A DNA stretch of 64,000 nucleotides from Brevibacillus aydinogluensis (GCF_031954365.1 NZ_JAUSVZ010000018.1); one strand, 5' to 3'; shown: positions 34,763 to 43,312, numbered from the stretch's first letter. The notes: a model not told the origin generated them from the sequence alone. Numbers and translations are program-made.

Positions 34763-34801
34763 TGAAACGAAACTGTAAAGCCGTTGTAATCTTTCTGTAA
34801 T
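34763..34801 (-). promoter_or_regulatory. PhoP-box-like repeats
   Basis: Plus-strand TGTAAA (34774-34779), TGTAAT (34785-34790) and TGTAAT (34796-34801) are exactly 11 bp apart, with a weaker TGAAAC at 34763. On the minus strand they read TTTACA/ATTACA, like PhoP-box half-sites. No minus-strand gene follows, so the target is unclear and this may be chance in AT-rich spacer. Confidence 0.35.
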
Positions 34802-34859
34802 ATTACCGGGGTAAGATAAAGACACGATGAAAACCCCCTTAATGATATACTTTCTGCCG

Positions 34860-34888
34860 GAGTAGCCGCAAAGCTACTCTTTTTTTTT
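34860..34888 (+). terminator. Terminator after yheB
   Basis: GAGTAGC (34860-34866) pairs with GCTACTC (34873-34879), loop CGCAAA, followed by nine T residues. Confidence 0.88.
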
Positions 34889-35018
34889 ACCCGGCCATCG
34901 GGTATAGTGAACCCAGGAGAGTACCTGAACATCCCGGGTTGGCCGGTCCCGGCTGCAGCGCGAGCCGGGGGCAACGATACCGCTGTGGAAGCATAGGATG
35001 GAGGGTGGGTACAAGCAG
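34889..35018 (+). other. GC-rich, structured leader before ytoI
   Basis: A -10-like TATAGT (about 34902-34907) is followed by a leader with several dyads; the best is CCCGGCT (34948-34954) with AGCCGGG (34963-34969). It does not match a riboswitch or T-box that I recognise. Confidence 0.35.
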
Positions 35019-36329
35019 ATGGCAACCAAACACGAACAAATTCTACAATATATTGACCGTCTTCCGATCGGTACGAAGATCTCCGTGCGCCAGATCGCCA
35101 AGGATCTGGATGTAAGCGAAGGCACCGCCTACCGGGCGATCAAGGAAGCGGAAACGCAGGGCTACGTCAGCACGATCGAGCGCGTCGGAACGGTGCGGAT
35201 CGAGAAAAAGCAAAAGGAAAACATTGAACGGCTGACGTTCGCCGAAGTGGTCAACATCGTCGACGGTCACGTCGTGGGCGGCCGCGAGGGGCTGCACAAG
35301 ACATTGAACAAGTTCGTCATCGGCGCCATGCAGTTGGAGGCGATGATGCGCTACATCGACGCGGGCAGCCTGCTGATCGTGGGGAACCGCTATCAGGCGC
35401 ACAAAATCGCCCTGCAGCAGGGAGCGGCCGTCCTGATTACCGGCGGCTTTGACACCAGTGAAGAGGTAAAGCGGTTGGCCGACCAGCTGGCCTTGCCGAT
35501 CATCTCGTCCAGCTATGACACGTTTACCGTCGCTTCCATGATCAACCGGGCCATTTACGATCGGCTGATCAAAAAAGAGATCGTCATGGTGGAAGACATC
35601 CTCAAACCGCTGGCGGAGACGCCCGTGCTGCTCCCGACGGACACGGTCGCCAAGTGGCACCAGTATACGGAATTGTATCAGGACACCCGTTTTCCCGTCG
35701 TCGACGAGCAGATGCGGCTGATTGGGATCGTCACGTCGAAAGACATCATCGGCCACGAGGAGACAGCGACGATCGACAAGGTGATGACGAAAAATCCGAT
35801 CACCACGTCGCCGCGCGTCTCCGTGGCCTCCTCCGCGCATCTGATGGTGTGGGAGGGGATCGAACTGCTGCCGGTGGTGGACAACTACCGCAAACTGGTC
35901 GGCGTGCTCAGCCGCAACGACGTGCTGAAGGCGCTGCAGTATACGGCCAAGCAGCCGCAGATGAGCGAGACGTTCCCCAACCTGATCATGTCCCACTTCC
36001 GTGAGGAGCGGCAGGGAGACCAGCTCGTCTACAAGGGGGAAGTGACACCCCAGATGACCAATCACCTGGGGACGATTGCCAGCGGCATCATGACCACCGT
36101 CATGGTGGAAGCGGCGTGCAACCTGCTGCGGCTGCAGCGGCGCGGGGACATGGTGCCGGAGAACATCACCGTCTACTTTTTGAAGCCGGTGCAGATGGAG
36201 AGCCAGATCGAGGTGCGGCCGCGCCTCATGGACATCAGCCGCCGCTTCGGAAAGGTGGAAGTCTGCGTGTACCACGGCGACCAGCAGGTGGGACAGGCGA
36301 TGGTAACGGCGCAGATCATCGATCGCTAA
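35019..36329 (+). CDS. ytoI: YtoI-like regulator: HTH, DRTGG, CBS pair, hotdog
   Basis: 436 residues in four parts: winged HTH (1-60, SVRQIAKDLDVSEGTAYRAI), DRTGG domain (about 75-180), two CBS repeats (about 190-305, ligand-type VVDEQMRLIGIVTSKDIIG and VVDNYRKLVGVLSRNDVL) and a C-terminal hotdog/thioesterase-like domain (about 330-435). Same architecture and length as Bacillus YtoI. CBS pairs usually sense adenine nucleotides. ATG 35019 is preferred; 34998 lies inside the ribosome site. Confidence 0.88.
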   Translation: MATKHEQILQYIDRLPIGTKISVRQIAKDLDVSEGTAYRAIKEAETQGYVSTIERVGTVRIEKKQKENIERLTFAEVVNIVDGHVVGGREGLHKTLNKFVIGAMQLEAMMRYIDAGSLLIVGNRYQAHKIALQQGAAVLITGGFDTSEEVKRLADQLALPIISSSYDTFTVASMINRAIYDRLIKKEIVMVEDILKPLAETPVLLPTDTVAKWHQYTELYQDTRFPVVDEQMRLIGIVTSKDIIGHEETATIDKVMTKNPITTSPRVSVASSAHLMVWEGIELLPVVDNYRKLVGVLSRNDVLKALQYTAKQPQMSETFPNLIMSHFREERQGDQLVYKGEVTPQMTNHLGTIASGIMTTVMVEAACNLLRLQRRGDMVPENITVYFLKPVQMESQIEVRPRLMDISRRFGKVEVCVYHGDQQVGQAMVTAQIIDR

Positions 36330-36361
36330 TCAATCGGGATCACGCAAACGGAATTACACAC

Positions 36362-36404
36362 AAAAAAGGTCGTCCGGACGGCAGTGCCGCGGACGGCCTT
36401 TTTG
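36362..36404 (+). terminator. Terminator after ytoI
   Basis: An A-rich AAAAAGG-CGTCCG arm (36362-36375) pairs with CGGACGGCCTTTTT (36390-36403). Confidence 0.8.
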
Positions 36405-36437
36405 GCTTGCTGACCTGTACAATGTCAATTGGTGAGG

Positions 36438-36554
36438 TTATCTGTACGAAGACAGAAAAAAGTTGAGCAGTCCGACTGCAACGAAAAAACCGAGCATCCC
36501 AATCAGGAAATAACCGATATACAGAATGATTCGGTAGGGGGATTGATCGCGCAT
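36438..36554 (-). CDS. Small single-helix membrane peptide, unknown
   Basis: 38 residues with one hydrophobic helix (about 9-33, ILYIGYFLIGMLGFF then VAVGLLNFF) and short polar ends. Strong ribosome site AAAGGGAGG 6-7 nt before ATG 36554. It lies alone between ytoI and the ArsR gene. The RBS and the clean membrane helix make it likely real; no family recognised. Confidence 0.55.
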   Translation of the reverse strand: MRDQSPYRIILYIGYFLIGMLGFFVAVGLLNFFLSSYR

Positions 36555-36649
36555 GGTTGTCCTCCCTTTTTTCTTTCTTTGCCGATTGAACATTTCCAGT
36601 TCTTACTGGTATATACGTGCTGACCGGCCCGGACGTTTCGCGGTCCGCA

Positions 36650-36700
36650 TTGACAGCGGAGAAAAAGCGGCTTATGTTTATGATTAGACAATCATCTAAT
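36650..36700 (+). promoter_or_regulatory. Promoter and candidate operator of the ArsR-type gene
   Basis: The -35 TTGACA (36650-36655), 17-nt spacer and -10 TATGTT (36673-36678) are followed by the dyad ATTAGA-6-TCTAAT (36683-36700) over the transcript start, a plausible autoregulatory site. Confidence 0.6.
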
Positions 36701-36746
36701 GTAATGGACACGATATACACGATTGAAACGGAAGGAGGGGGTTTCC

Positions 36747-37358
36747 ATGCAGCTGGAAAAGCTGGTCACCTTTTACAAAGCGCTGGGAGACCCGACCCGT
36801 CTGCGCATCGTCGCGCTCCTGGCGAACGGTCCGCTGCACGGCCAAGCGCTGGCCGGCAAGCTGGGCGTCACCCCGCCCACCATCACGCACCACATGGCAA
36901 AGCTGCGCGAGGCCGGGATCGTCTATGAGCGGCGGGAAAAAAACACGATTTACTTTACCCTGCACGAGACCAATCTGACGCGCAAATCGCAGGCGCTTCT
37001 GACCCTGCTGGACAAGGCGAAAGGAACGGAAGGAGCGGCAGAGATGGAGGAAACGGACGAGAAGTGGGCGGCGGAGAAAATGCAGGTGATCCGCCATTTC
37101 TTCACGGCGGACGGCAGGCTGAAGCACATCCCGACTCAGCGAAAGAAAAAGCTGATCGTCTTCGAACACATGGTGCGGGGACTGGAGCGGGGACGAAAGT
37201 ACGAGGAGCGGGAAATCAACGAGTACATCCGCCGCTTCCACGACGATTACGCCACGATCCGGCGCGAATTTGTGATGAACCACTATATGTACCGGGAGAA
37301 CGGCATCTACGAGTTGAATCCCCCGGAGATGTGGGCCAAGGCGGAAGACCTGCGCTGA
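36747..37358 (+). CDS. ArsR-family HTH regulator with C-terminal DUF2087
   Basis: 203 residues. Winged HTH (about 1-85): LGDPTRLRIVALLANGPLHG, then KLGVTPPTITHHMAKLREAG. The C-terminal part (about 115-185, RHFFTADGRLKHIPTQRKKK) is DUF2087. No CxC metal motif, so not a metal sensor of the classical type. ATG 36747 follows GGAGGGGG; the frame from 36723 lacks one. Confidence 0.82.
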   Translation: MQLEKLVTFYKALGDPTRLRIVALLANGPLHGQALAGKLGVTPPTITHHMAKLREAGIVYERREKNTIYFTLHETNLTRKSQALLTLLDKAKGTEGAAEMEETDEKWAAEKMQVIRHFFTADGRLKHIPTQRKKKLIVFEHMVRGLERGRKYEEREINEYIRRFHDDYATIRREFVMNHYMYRENGIYELNPPEMWAKAEDLR

Positions 37359-37389
37359 AGAGCGGAGCGGCTGCAAAAGCAGCATAAAC

Positions 37390-37430
37390 AAAAAAAGGAC
37401 AACCGTCGGCACCTGCCGCTTCGGTTGTCT
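37390..37430 (-). terminator. Hairpin with minus-strand U-tract
   Basis: GACAACCG (37398-37405) pairs with CGGTTGTC (37422-37429); the A-run at 37390-37396 reads as a U-tract leftward. It lies between the convergent ArsR and ytpI genes and may end either transcript. Confidence 0.55.
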
Positions 37431-37482
37431 GAAGCAAGAATGTCACACAGGCTCATTATACGCAGGAACAGCGATTTTGGCC

Positions 37483-37520
37483 AGAAAAAACGAATGGGAA
37501 CGGAGGAAAAACGTTCCCAT
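37483..37520 (-). terminator. Terminator of ytpI
   Basis: On the minus strand ATGGGAACG pairs with CGTTCCCAT (37512-37520 and 37494-37502), followed by TTTTTT. Confidence 0.75.
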
Positions 37521-37541
37521 GGCAGGCTCGGCCCCTGACGG

Positions 37542-37865
37542 CTACGAGCCTTTTTTCAGTTCCGCCTGCCACGCAGCGCGGTAGCGGAGGAAGTTGCGTG
37601 TGCCGAGAATCAGGTTGACACCGCCGACAAACAGGAGCACCAGGGCGATCACGACGCGGATCACGTCCAGCTGGTCAAACGTCAACTGATTGAGTCCCAG
37701 CAGCGTGACCAACACGCCGAGCGACATGTTCATCTTGCCCAGGGTCATGCGCGACGCCAACGGGTGCATCCCACGCTGACGAGCGGTAATGCTGTAGTAC
37801 ACGCTGGCCACCAGGGAAGCCAGCACTCCGGTTACATAGGTCGCAAACCACATGCATGGATTCAT
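37542..37865 (-). CDS. ytpI: YtpI-family membrane protein
   Basis: 107 residues, three hydrophobic segments (about 7-27, 47-62, 69-86) and the family segment GLNQLTF between the second and third. YtpI lies near ytoI and dnaE in Bacillus too. AGGAGAGG sits just before the ATG at 37865; the in-frame ATG at 37853 is possible. Function unknown. Confidence 0.8.
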   Translation of the reverse strand: MNPCMWFATYVTGVLASLVASVYYSITARQRGMHPLASRMTLGKMNMSLGVLVTLLGLNQLTFDQLDVIRVVIALVLLFVGGVNLILGTRNFLRYRAAWQAELKKGS

Positions 37866-37932
37866 CCTCTCCTGCGATCTGGTACTATCCTACCAAAGTT
37901 TGCGAAAGCGGGCAATCTGGACAGGGGAATGT

Positions 37933-37960
37933 TTGTTCTCATATGGTTTTGTGGTATAAT
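37933..37960 (+). promoter_or_regulatory. SigA promoter of the holin-like toxin gene
   Basis: The -35 TTGTTC (37933-37938), 16-nt spacer and perfect -10 TATAAT (37955-37960) give a start near 37967 and a leader of about 60 nt. Confidence 0.65.
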
Positions 37961-38029
37961 TTTCTTGTACAATAGCACATCAGTTCGCAAAGGGGGCACT
38001 TCCATCCCTGCAAGAAAGGGGGTGACGCG

Positions 38030-38110
38030 ATGACCGTATACCAAGCGTTGAGTCTGATGCTGGCGTTTGGAAGCCTGGTTGTCATGCTCCTGACGAACAA
38101 AAAGAAGTAG
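38030..38110 (+). CDS. Holin-like toxin peptide (type I toxin-antitoxin)
   Basis: 26 residues, starting MTVYQALSLMLAFGSLVV and ending in a short polar lysine tail. The MTVYxALSLMxAFG opening is the signature of the putative holin-like toxin (Hol_Tox) peptides of Bacillales. A single membrane helix would insert in the cell's own membrane. RBS AAAGGGGGTGA lies 5-7 nt before ATG. The stop codon is embedded in a hairpin. A convergent promoter on the minus strand supports an antisense RNA antitoxin. Confidence 0.75.
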   Translation: MTVYQALSLMLAFGSLVVMLLTNKKK

Positions 38111-38267
38111 GCCGCGCGTGAGTCCGACAGCTCCGCGACCTACTCCTCTTCCCAACGGGCCGTTCCCTTTGCGGAAACGTCTATTGTGCGATGACCGGAG
38201 CGCGGCAACGCTTCGGTCTCTTTCATTTGATTCCCGTTCGACGGCCGTTGCTGGCAAGGGAATCCCT
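38095..38267 (-). ncRNA. Candidate antisense RNA antitoxin (RatA-like)
   Basis: A strong minus-strand promoter reads TTTACA (38302-38297), 17 nt, TATAGT (38279-38274), so transcription would start near 38267 and run leftward. It meets a hairpin (38144-38106: CCTAC and CGCG arms) followed leftward by TTCTTTTTG, a good terminator near 38095. The ~170-nt RNA would cover the 3' end of the toxin message, as in TxpA/RatA pairs. No open frame with a ribosome site lies in it. Confidence 0.6.
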
Positions 38268-38385
38268 ATCTTCACTATACCCATGCGGCAAGGGATTGTA
38301 AAGCCCACGCCTGCCCTGACAGGGGCGGGATGAAGTATAATGAAAGAAAACGACAACGGGACGGAACAAGAGAGGAAGGAACGCG

Positions 38386-41300
38386 ATGACCCCCTTTGTC
38401 CATCTGCATGTGCACACGGAATACAGTTTGCTCGACGGCGCGGCCCGCATCGAGGAACTGGTGCGCCGGGCGGCGGAGCTGGGCATGCCGGCCCTGGCGA
38501 TGACCGATCACGCCAACCTGTACGGCGCCGTGCCGTTTTACAAGGCCTGCCGGGACGTAGGCATCAAGCCGATTATCGGCATGGAGGCGTACGTCATCGA
38601 AGGAAACCTGCAGGATCGCGTGCGCAATGCCCCCGCACCGTACCATCTCGTGCTGCTGGCGGAGAACGATCGCGGCTACCGCAATCTGCTCAAGCTGGCA
38701 ACGCTGGCCAACACGGAGGGCCACTTCATCCTCCCCCGGCTGAACAAGGAGGCGCTGGCCCACTACAGCGAGGGGCTGATCGCTTTGAGCGCCTGCCGGG
38801 AGGGGGAGGTGGCCCGGCTGCTGCTCGCCGGCGACAGCGAGGGAGCCCGACAGGCGGCGCTCTGGTATCAGCAGGTGTTCGGCGCTGACCGGTTTTACCT
38901 GGAACTGCAGGATCACGGGTTGGAGATCGAGCGCAGGCTGAATCAGCGGCTGCTCCATCTGGGGCGGGAGACGGGCATTCCGCTCGTCGCCACCAACAAC
39001 GTGCACTACGTCTACCGGGAGCAGCACCGGCAGCATGACATTTTGCTGGCAATTGGCGAGGGCAAGACGGTGGACGAGGAGAACCGATTCCGCTACGAGA
39101 CCGACGAGTACTACCTGAAAAGCGGCGACGAGATGGCCCGCCTGTTTGCCTATGCGCCGCAAGCGCTGTCCAACACGGCCGCCATCGCCGAACGCTGTCA
39201 GTGGGAATTGTCGTTTGGCCAGCACATTTTGCCCAGGTTTCCCCTGCCTGCCGGACAGGAACCGACAACTTTCCTGCGCGAACTGTGCGAACAAGGCTGC
39301 CGCGAGCGCTACGGCGAGATCACGCCCGAGGTGCGCGAGCGGTTGGAACACGAACTGGCGATCATTACGCGGACCGGTTTTACCGATTACTTTCTGATCG
39401 TCTGGGACTTCATGCGCCACGCCCATGAGCAGGGCATTCCGACCGGGCCGGGACGCGGTTCGGCGGCGGGCAGCCTGGTGGCCTATGCGCTGAAGATCAC
39501 CAATGTTGATCCGCTTCGCTTCAGCCTGCTGTTTGAACGGTTTCTCAACCCGGAGCGGGTGACGATGCCGGACATCGACATTGATTTTTCCGTTGAGCGG
39601 CGGGACGAGGTGATCCGTTACGTGGCCGACAAGTACGGTCATGACCGGGTGGCGCAGATCATCACGTTTGGCACGATGGCGGCACGGGCTGCTGTCCGCG
39701 ATGCGGGGCGGGCACTGGGGCTGTCGCTTGGCCTGGTGGACCGGGTGGCCAAAATGATCCCGCAGTCTCCCGGCATGACCATCGACAAGGCGTTCCAGCT
39801 CAATCCAGAGTTGGGCAAGCTGTGCGAGACGAACGGCCAGGCGAAGCAGTTGATCGAAGCGGCCAGGGGCGTCGAGGGGCTGCCCCGCCACGCTTCCACG
39901 CACGCGGCCGGCGTAGTGATCGCACCGGAGCCGCTGACCGAGTACGTGCCGCTGCAGACCGGCAGCGAAGGCTTGGCTTTGACCCAGTATCCGATGGAAG
40001 CGCTGGAAGAGATCGGTCTGTTAAAGATGGATTTTCTCGGCCTGCGCAACCTGACGATCATTCAGGAAACGCTGCGCCATCTGCGAGAACAGGGGATCGA
40101 CCTCGACCTGGAGCGGATTCCCCCCGACGACGCCAAGACCTTCCGGATGCTCAGCCGCGGCGAGACGACGGGGATCTTTCAACTGGAATCGGCGGGGTTC
40201 CGCAGCGTGCTGCGCGAGCTGAAGCCGACCAGCCTGGCCGACATTGTCGCCGTGCTCGCCCTTTACCGGCCGGGGCCGATGGAAATTATCCCGCAGTACA
40301 TCCGGGCCAAGCACGGCGAAACCCAGGTGCACTACGCCCACCCCGATCTGGAGCCGATCCTGAAAGAAACGCACGGCTTCATGATCTACCAGGAGCAGAT
40401 CATGCAGATCTCTTCCAAGCTGGCCGGGTTCAGCCTGGGCGAGGCGGACATATTGCGGCGGGCGGTGGGCAAGAAGAAACGGGAACTGTTGGCCGAGCAG
40501 CGGGAGAAGTTCGTCGCCGGCTGCGTCAGACAGGGCTACGGGGAGCGGCTCGGCAACGAAATCTACGACCTGATCGTCCGCTTCGCCGACTACGGTTTCA
40601 ACAAGGCGCACTCGGTCGCCTACGCGATCATCGCCTACCAGATGGCCTACCTGAAGGCCAACTACCCGCTCGCCTTCATGGCCGCGCTGCTGTCGCTTTC
40701 CATCGGCAGCCAGACGCGCATCGCCGAGTACACTGAAGAGGCGCGGCGGCTGCGGCTGACCGTGCTGCCCCCGGACGTAAACGAGAGTCAGGCCTTTTTT
40801 ACCGTGGAAAAGGAGGCGATCCGCTTCGGACTGGCGGCGGTCAAAAACGTCGGCTACGGCGCCATCGAGTCGATCGTGCAGGAGCGGGCCAAACGTCCGT
40901 ACCGCGACCTGTTTGACTTCTGCGCCCGGGTGGACGGCAGGCTGGTCAACCGGCGGGTGGTCGAATCGCTGATTCTGTGCGGCGCGCTGGATTCGCTGCC
41001 CGGTCACCGCAGCCAGCTCATGGTGCTGCTGGACGAGGCGATGGGCAAAGCGACGGGCAGGCGGCAGGAGCGGGACGCCGACCAGCTCAACCTGTTTGCC
41101 GGCGAAGACGGAGCAGAGCCTGTGCGCCTGCCGTCCGAGTACCCCGATGTGCCACCGTTTTCGCGCAGCCAGCAGTTGAAAGAAGAGCGGGAACTGCTTG
41201 GTGTCTACCTGTCCGGACATCCGCTGGACCAGTTCGCCCACCTGCTCAACCGGCCGGAGGTGCACGCCGTCTCTGCGCTGGCGGAGTGCGCCCGAGACCA

Positions 41301-41814
41301 GACGGTAAAAGTGGTGGGCATGATCGTCGAAGAGCGGCGGATTCAGACCAAGAAAGGGGAACCGATGGCCTTCGTCACGCTGGAGGACAAAACCGCCCAG
41401 GTGGAGATGGTCGTCTTTCCAAAGGTGTACGCCAAATACATCGACCTGCTGAAGCGGGAGCGGATCGTCGTCGTGGAAGCGCGGGTGGATCATCAGGACG
41501 ATGCGGTGAAGCTGCTGGTCTCCCGCATGTGGGATGTTGAAGCACTGCCCAGGCCGTCGACAGAGCCCGTGCTGTTTGTCAAAATTACGCCGGAACAGGA
41601 GCGCGATTCGACACTGCACCGGCTGCAGCGCTTGTTTGTCGAAAAAAAAGGAACGATTCCCGTCGTCCTGTACTACGAAGGAAAAAAGCAGACAATCCGC
41701 CTGCCGGACGCGATTCGCGTAGAGGTGGATGCTGCCTTTTTGGAGCAAGCGCGAGAAATTGTGGGAAGTGACAGCGTAATTCAAAAAGAATTGCCAGTAA
41801 ACTGGGGAGGATGA
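38386..41814 (+). CDS. dnaE: DNA polymerase III subunit alpha
   Basis: 1142 residues. PHP domain at the N-terminus (HLHVHTEYSLLDG near residue 5), polymerase core with catalytic PDIDIDF at about 395-401 and the MIYQEQIM segment, a finger domain, and a C-terminal OB fold (about 970-1060, VKVVGMIVEERRIQTKKGE). Acts with PolC in lagging-strand synthesis in Firmicutes. AGAGAGGAAGG before ATG; -10-like TATAAT at 38336-38341. In Bacillus ytrI and nrnA separate dnaE from ytpI; here they are absent and the toxin-antitoxin pair occupies the gap. Confidence 0.97.
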   Translation: MTPFVHLHVHTEYSLLDGAARIEELVRRAAELGMPALAMTDHANLYGAVPFYKACRDVGIKPIIGMEAYVIEGNLQDRVRNAPAPYHLVLLAENDRGYRNLLKLATLANTEGHFILPRLNKEALAHYSEGLIALSACREGEVARLLLAGDSEGARQAALWYQQVFGADRFYLELQDHGLEIERRLNQRLLHLGRETGIPLVATNNVHYVYREQHRQHDILLAIGEGKTVDEENRFRYETDEYYLKSGDEMARLFAYAPQALSNTAAIAERCQWELSFGQHILPRFPLPAGQEPTTFLRELCEQGCRERYGEITPEVRERLEHELAIITRTGFTDYFLIVWDFMRHAHEQGIPTGPGRGSAAGSLVAYALKITNVDPLRFSLLFERFLNPERVTMPDIDIDFSVERRDEVIRYVADKYGHDRVAQIITFGTMAARAAVRDAGRALGLSLGLVDRVAKMIPQSPGMTIDKAFQLNPELGKLCETNGQAKQLIEAARGVEGLPRHASTHAAGVVIAPEPLTEYVPLQTGSEGLALTQYPMEALEEIGLLKMDFLGLRNLTIIQETLRHLREQGIDLDLERIPPDDAKTFRMLSRGETTGIFQLESAGFRSVLRELKPTSLADIVAVLALYRPGPMEIIPQYIRAKHGETQVHYAHPDLEPILKETHGFMIYQEQIMQISSKLAGFSLGEADILRRAVGKKKRELLAEQREKFVAGCVRQGYGERLGNEIYDLIVRFADYGFNKAHSVAYAIIAYQMAYLKANYPLAFMAALLSLSIGSQTRIAEYTEEARRLRLTVLPPDVNESQAFFTVEKEAIRFGLAAVKNVGYGAIESIVQERAKRPYRDLFDFCARVDGRLVNRRVVESLILCGALDSLPGHRSQLMVLLDEAMGKATGRRQERDADQLNLFAGEDGAEPVRLPSEYPDVPPFSRSQQLKEERELLGVYLSGHPLDQFAHLLNRPEVHAVSALAECARDQTVKVVGMIVEERRIQTKKGEPMAFVTLEDKTAQVEMVVFPKVYAKYIDLLKRERIVVVEARVDHQDDAVKLLVSRMWDVEALPRPSTEPVLFVKITPEQERDSTLHRLQRLFVEKKGTIPVVLYYEGKKQTIRLPDAIRVEVDAAFLEQAREIVGSDSVIQKELPVNWGG

Positions 41815-41832
41815 ACCAAGTCCTCCCTTTTT
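41805..41832 (+). terminator. Terminator of dnaE
   Basis: GGGAGGA (41805-41811) pairs with TCCTCCC (41821-41827), followed by TTTTT; the stem overlaps the stop codon. Confidence 0.82.
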
Positions 41833-41848
41833 CGCCGTTTTCGGCGGC

Positions 41849-41909
41849 TTTACAGGAGAATGGGTTTTGTTATAATGGGGACATACCCAAAAAAGTGGTC
41901 TGACCACTT
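41849..41909 (+). promoter_or_regulatory. Promoter of the malic enzyme gene with FadR-type operator
   Basis: The -35 TTTACA (41849-41854), 16-nt spacer and -10 TATAAT (41871-41876) are followed by the perfect palindrome AAGTGGTC-T-GACCACTT (41893-41909), just after the transcript start. TGGTCNGACCA is the classical operator core of FadR-type GntR regulators, and such a regulator is encoded at 43313-43984. Confidence 0.75.
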
Positions 41910-41971
41910 AGGTTCGATATAGATAAGTGAATCAGAGCGATACCAGATAGACATGAAATGGAGTGGTACTT

Positions 41972-43216
41972 GTGTCCAATTTGCGAGAGGATGCACTGGA
42001 ACTTCACCGGAAGCACAGAGGGAAACTGGAAGCGGTTACCAAGGTGCCGGTGCGCAATGCCCGCGACCTGAGCCTGGCGTATTCGCCGGGTGTGGCAGAG
42101 CCGTGCAAGGAAATCTTTGACGACGTGTCCAAAGTATACGACTACACGATGAAAGCCAACCTGGTGGCCGTGGTCAGTGACGGTACCGCCGTGCTCGGAC
42201 TGGGCAACATCGGTCCGGAAGCGGCCATGCCGGTCATGGAAGGCAAAGCCGTTCTGTTCAAGTCGTTTGCCGGCGTCGACGCCTTCCCGATCTGCCTGAA
42301 CACCACTGACGTCGACAAGATCGTGGAGACGGTGAAACTGCTGGAGCCGACGTTTGGCGGCGTCAACCTGGAGGACATCGCCGCGCCTGCGTGCTTTGAG
42401 ATTGAGGAGCGCCTGAAAAAGGAAACCAACATCCCGATTTTCCACGACGACCAGCACGGTACGGCTATCGTGACCGCCGCCGGTCTGATCAACGCTCTGC
42501 GCGTGGTGAACAAAAAGCTGGAGGATGTCCGCGTGGTCACCAACGGGGCGGGAGCGGCAGGCATCGCCATCATCAAACTGCTCCTGTCCATGGGCGTCAA
42601 AGACGTGATCATGTGCGACACCAAGGGGATCGTGTACGAAGGCCGTACCTTTGGCATGAACCCGGTCAAGGAAGAAATGGCGAAAATTACGAACCGCAGC
42701 AAAAAGCAAGGGGATCTGGCTGAAGCGATGAAGGGCGCCGACGTGTTCATCGGCGTATCCGTGGCCGGTGCCGTTACCCAGGAGATGGTCCGGTCGATGA
42801 ACCGCGATCCGATCATTTTTGCGATGGCCAACCCGGTTCCGGAAATCATGCCGGACGAAGCAAAAGCGGCGGGTGCTGCCGTGGTGGGCACGGGCCGTTC
42901 CGACTTCCCCAACCAGGTGAACAACGTCCTGGCGTTCCCGGGCATCTTCCGCGGTGCGCTGGATACCCGCGCCACCAACATCAACGAAGAGATGAAACGA
43001 GCGGCGGTTTACGCCATCGCCAATCTGATCTCGCCGGAAGAGCTGTCTGCTGACAAGGTGATTCCGGCACCGTTCGACCCGCGCGTCGCTCCCCACGTGG
43101 CAGCGGCGGTGGCGAAGGCGGCGATGGAAAGCGGCGTGGCCCGCATTACCGTCGATCCCGAAGAGGTCAAGGAAAGAACGGCAAAACTGGCCGCCATCTC
43201 GCTGCAAAAGGCGTAA
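41972..43216 (+). CDS. ytsJ: NAD(P)-dependent malic enzyme
   Basis: 414 residues, close in length and motifs to Bacillus YtsJ: LSLAYSPGVAEPCKEI, VSDGTAVLGLGNIGPEA, FHDDQHGTAIVT (metal ligands) and VTNGAGAAGIAI (Rossmann). Oxidatively decarboxylates malate to pyruvate, giving NADPH. GTG 41972 is chosen because GGAG (41960-41963) lies 8 nt upstream and the family starts at this point; the frame from 41963 begins inside the RBS. Likely repressed by the neighbouring GntR protein through the operator at 41893. Confidence 0.94.
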   Translation: MSNLREDALELHRKHRGKLEAVTKVPVRNARDLSLAYSPGVAEPCKEIFDDVSKVYDYTMKANLVAVVSDGTAVLGLGNIGPEAAMPVMEGKAVLFKSFAGVDAFPICLNTTDVDKIVETVKLLEPTFGGVNLEDIAAPACFEIEERLKKETNIPIFHDDQHGTAIVTAAGLINALRVVNKKLEDVRVVTNGAGAAGIAIIKLLLSMGVKDVIMCDTKGIVYEGRTFGMNPVKEEMAKITNRSKKQGDLAEAMKGADVFIGVSVAGAVTQEMVRSMNRDPIIFAMANPVPEIMPDEAKAAGAAVVGTGRSDFPNQVNNVLAFPGIFRGALDTRATNINEEMKRAAVYAIANLISPEELSADKVIPAPFDPRVAPHVAAAVAKAAMESGVARITVDPEEVKERTAKLAAISLQKA

Positions 43217-43244
43217 TCCCGGCCGTACGGGAAACAACGAAGAA

Positions 43245-43285
43245 CACCCTCCCAACCGTGTGCGCGGTCAGGAGGGTGCTTCGCC
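43245..43285 (+). terminator. Hairpin between malic enzyme and GntR genes
   Basis: CACCCTCC (43245-43252) pairs with GGAGGGTG (43271-43278). The U-tract is weak, so partial read-through into the GntR gene is likely. Confidence 0.55.
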
Positions 43286-43312
43286 GTAGACAGTCAATGA
43301 GGAGGGTGAAAA

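Noticed and set aside
34889..35018. T-box or other known riboswitch before ytoI
   Set aside because: AGGAGAGTACC resembles part of a T-box stem, but the conserved T-box sequence and antiterminator are absent, and no other class fits.
40021..41907. 628-codon minus-strand frame under dnaE
   Set aside because: Antisense to conserved dnaE, His/Arg/Gln-rich composition typical of shadow frames.
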